NCBI GenBank assembly: GCA_029265085.1
Contig: JAJUJY010000090.1
Span: forward strand, 1-17,359
Length of the DNA: 17,359 bases
Reading direction: 5' to 3'
Source of the DNA: Chloroflexota bacterium
Lineage (GTDB): Bacteria > Chloroflexota > Anaerolineae > Anaerolineales > Anaerolineaceae
The position numbers and the translations under genes were made by a program. The number at the start of each line of letters is the position of its first letter. Positions within the stretch are counted from its first letter, which is position 1. A model generated the notes under the pieces. That model saw nothing but the letters and a program-made list of their open reading frames with translations, was not told where the DNA came from and ran no database searches. Below, piece after piece: positions 15,914-17,359 of this stretch.

Positions 15914-16198
15914 GGTACCACCCCAGTTAGGCTTACCTGTTGATAAAAAAATCCCCTGGTGATAGCACACAAGGGGGAAAAGGCCAGCCTCACTCTTGCG
16001 AGTACGGTGAAGAAAATCACGATACTCTTTACCTTGATAACGGTGGCATCTCCGGCTCAGGCTACTTGCTTATGCGTTCACCCTGCAACTCCGAGGTCCA
16101 TTCGGCACCACTGTACGGGCAGGTTCTCACCAATCTCTGCTCTCTGTACCGCCTTAGCGCTGCGTACTCGTCCTCATCAACGTTTTTCTTATTGATTT
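15869..16198 (-). promoter_or_regulatory. T-box riboswitch leader, tRNA(Trp)-specific (UGG specifier), upstream of trpS-trpB
   Basis: The 522 bases between trpS and the pyrophosphatase gene are mostly this leader. Read on the minus strand, it begins near 16198 and has early stem I sequence GTTGATGAGGACGAGTA and the segment AGAGAGCAGAGATTGGTGAG. The specifier region is GAATGGACCTCGGAG, with the codon UGG at 16100-16098. The T-box GGGGTGGTACCGCGG (15924-15910) pairs with the uncharged tRNA acceptor end. A terminator hairpin overlaps the T-box. When tRNA(Trp) is uncharged the antiterminator forms and trpS-trpB are transcribed; when it is charged, transcription stops. The boundaries are approximate because the fold was worked out by eye. 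Confidence 0.92.
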
Positions 16199-16204
16199 TG
16201 TCTG

Positions 16205-16232
16205 ATTATAAGCAGAAAAAATATTTTGTCAA
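16205..16232 (-). promoter_or_regulatory. Near-consensus sigma-70-type promoter for the T-box-trpS-trpB transcript
   Basis: On the minus strand, TTGACA (16232-16227) and TATAAT (16210-16205) are separated by 16 bases. Both hexamers are perfect consensus. The predicted start is close to 16198, giving a leader of about 350 bases ahead of trpS. Strong initiation with control moved to the T-box terminator is the expected design. Confidence 0.8.
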
Positions 16233-16327
16233 GAAGGAATTTTTGCAAAACTACGGGGGATTGGCGAATATTGGTTGCACATTTTTCTGCCTTACATCGA
16301 TATGGAATGTTTTTTGCATGATTGGTT

Positions 16328-16333
16328 TATAAT
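16328..16333 (+). promoter_or_regulatory. Probable -10 element for the pyrophosphatase gene
   Basis: TATAAT lies 34 bases before the TTG start of the pyrophosphatase gene. No convincing -35 hexamer is seen at a normal distance. It diverges from the trpS promoter about 95 bases away. The stretch between the two promoters is AT-rich and shows no other feature that I can support. Confidence 0.45.
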
Positions 16334-16367
16334 TAGCTATATTCTGATATCTGAATGGAGATTAACC

Positions 16368-16979
16368 TTGTCATTTCCAAATCCATTCTACCGTTGGCGT
16401 CCACATCCCTGGCATGGGCTAGAAATTGGCCCGCAGCCCCCAAAGATCTTAAATGCATATATTGAAATTACCCCATTTGACCTGGTCAAATATGAGGTTG
16501 ATAAAACCACCGGTTATCTGAAGGTTGACCGCCCGCAGCGCAGTTCTTCACAGCCACCAACGTTATACGGGTTTATTCCACGCACATATTGCGGCACACG
16601 CGTTGGGGATATGTCGCCATCGGCAGCTCGCGGAGATGGCGATCCTTTAGATATTTGTGTCATTTCTGAACGCCCGATTTCAAAATCGGAAGTAATCTTA
16701 CAGGTTCGTGTAATTGGTGGTCTGTTGATGATTGATAACGGCGAGGCGGATGACAAGATCATTGCTGTGCTTAACAATGATAAATTCTGGGAGAAGGCGA
16801 ATGATATCACCGATCTTCCGGATGTGTTGGTTGAGCGTTTACGCCATTATTTCAGCACGTATAAACTTGTTCCCGGAAAAGAGGCACAAACCTTTATCGA
16901 ATCTGTGTATAACGCAGATTATGCGATGAAGGTGGTTGAAGCCGCTATTCAGGATTACGAAGAAGCGTTCGGCAGTTAA
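16368..16979 (+). CDS. ppa: Inorganic pyrophosphatase, family I
   Basis: A cytosolic enzyme of 203 residues that hydrolyses pyrophosphate and so drives reactions such as tRNA charging. Conserved features are [26 protein letters not shown], and the metal-binding [10 protein letters not shown], which contains the DxDPxD signature. [20 protein letters not shown] and the later KVVEAAI segment complete the fold. Between YGFIP and the DGDPLD motif there is a longer loop than in the E. coli enzyme, as in a known subset of family members. The TTG at 16368 is chosen because GGAG (16357-16360) lies seven bases upstream and the protein then begins with SFPNPFYRW. An open frame extends back to 16275, but that stretch crosses the putative promoter and looks non-coding. 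It ends seven bases from the convergent DinB-like gene. Confidence 0.9.
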   Translation: MSFPNPFYRWRPHPWHGLEIGPQPPKILNAYIEITPFDLVKYEVDKTTGYLKVDRPQRSSSQPPTLYGFIPRTYCGTRVGDMSPSAARGDGDPLDICVISERPISKSEVILQVRVIGGLLMIDNGEADDKIIAVLNNDKFWEKANDITDLPDVLVERLRHYFSTYKLVPGKEAQTFIESVYNADYAMKVVEAAIQDYEEAFGS

Positions 16980-16986
16980 TAATAAC

Positions 16987-17359
16987 TTAGATCTGGTTTT
17001 GCTCACGCCACAAATTAATTTGTTCGGCGTGAGCATTTTCATGATCGATAATATAATCTACAACCAGATTCAACAAGGAATTTCCTTTAAGCCATGAGAA
17101 TTGATTGGTATCAGTCAATTCTTTTTCATTAAATTCAGCTACTCGCCGGATCGTTTGTTTGCGGATGTTAGTGAAATCCTGCCAGATCAGCTCCAAAGGA
17201 CGATCTTTGGCGGTTTCATGCCAGATGGCATTTTGTTCGTCATCCGAAATGTTTTTGAAGTGAACTGTAGTCGGTTTTTGCCCCTGGCGAGCCTGATAGA
17301 GGAGGGTGATCGTTTCTGATTCCCACATCATCAGGTGCGCCATAATATCTTTAATCGAC
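16987..17359 (-). CDS. DinB-like (YfiT/DUF664-type) four-helix protein, N-terminus cut by window edge
   Basis: The leftward frame remains open to the right edge, where the codons before the internal ATG at 17343 read SIKDI. The visible sequence SIKDIMAHLMMWE matches the usual WSVKDVLAHLAxWE start of the second region of DinB-superfamily proteins, so the gene continues beyond the window. A second metal-site-like segment, DHENAHAEQINLWRE, is near the C-terminus. These proteins form a four-helix bundle with a three-His metal site, and some act as thiol-dependent transferases. Function here is unknown. It converges on the pyrophosphatase gene with only seven bases between stops. At least 123 residues are visible. 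Confidence 0.8.
   Translation of the reverse strand, partial: SIKDIMAHLMMWESETITLLYQARQGQKPTTVHFKNISDDEQNAIWHETAKDRPLELIWQDFTNIRKQTIRRVAEFNEKELTDTNQFSWLKGNSLLNLVVDYIIDHENAHAEQINLWREQNQI

Noticed and set aside
15910..15924. tRNA-like or short inverted repeat around GGTACC near the trpS leader
   Set aside because: It is the conserved T-box sequence of a riboswitch. No cloverleaf can be drawn and no tRNA gene is present.
15940..16332. Open frame of 130 codons on the plus strand between trpS and ppa
   Set aside because: The stretch is the antisense of a T-box leader with its promoter. The translation is low in recognisable features and has no ribosome binding site.
16275..16367. 31-residue N-terminal extension of the pyrophosphatase
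   Set aside because: The extension crosses a probable -10 element and is unlike pyrophosphatases. The TTG at 16368 has a properly spaced GGAG.

Overview
The window looks like a chromosomal segment from a Chloroflexota bacterium, most likely of the Anaerolineae. This is an inference from the protein flavour, the moderate base composition, the layout of the cytochrome c maturation operon and a Trp T-box; no taxonomic search was run. Nothing indicates a phage, plasmid, insertion sequence or CRISPR array. Genes are tightly packed, and most starts have clear GGAGG-type ribosome binding sites.

Left part (1-4436): a leftward pair encodes a histidine phosphatase (cut by the window edge) and a GH1 beta-glycosidase. 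It diverges from a rightward set of three: a CinA C-terminal (PncC-like) amidohydrolase, a glycosyltransferase of the MGDG synthase/UgtP type, and a nucleosidase of the MTA/SAH (PNP_UDP_1) family.

Centre (4437-13322): a complete System I cytochrome c maturation operon, ccmE-ccmF-ccmH-ccmG-(zinc-ribbon membrane protein)-(diheme lipoprotein cytochrome c)-ccmA-ccmB-ccmC-ccmD-like. It is preceded by an extended -10 promoter and closed by a 14-bp hairpin. CcmABC and CcmD make and release holo-CcmE, CcmG and CcmH handle apocytochrome thiols, and CcmF attaches heme. CcmE has a CXXXY motif (Cys157) where the usual heme-binding His would be. That is the hallmark of the variant called System I*, yet a CcmH is also present, so the operon is a mixed type. 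Two extra proteins within the operon share a helical module with a G(K/E)(I/L)PxExY core.

Right part (13323-17359): a leftward trpS-trpB operon (TrpB2 type) lies behind a Trp T-box leader with a UGG specifier, an intrinsic terminator and a near-perfect sigma-70-type promoter. The TrpRS has HIGH intact but its KMSKS loop reads TMHAS. Diverging from it is a family I inorganic pyrophosphatase, which converges on a DinB-like gene cut by the right edge.

The best candidates for follow-up are the hybrid CXXXY-CcmE/CcmH system with its two accessory proteins, and the T-box-controlled trpS-trpB2 pair with the degenerate TrpRS loop.
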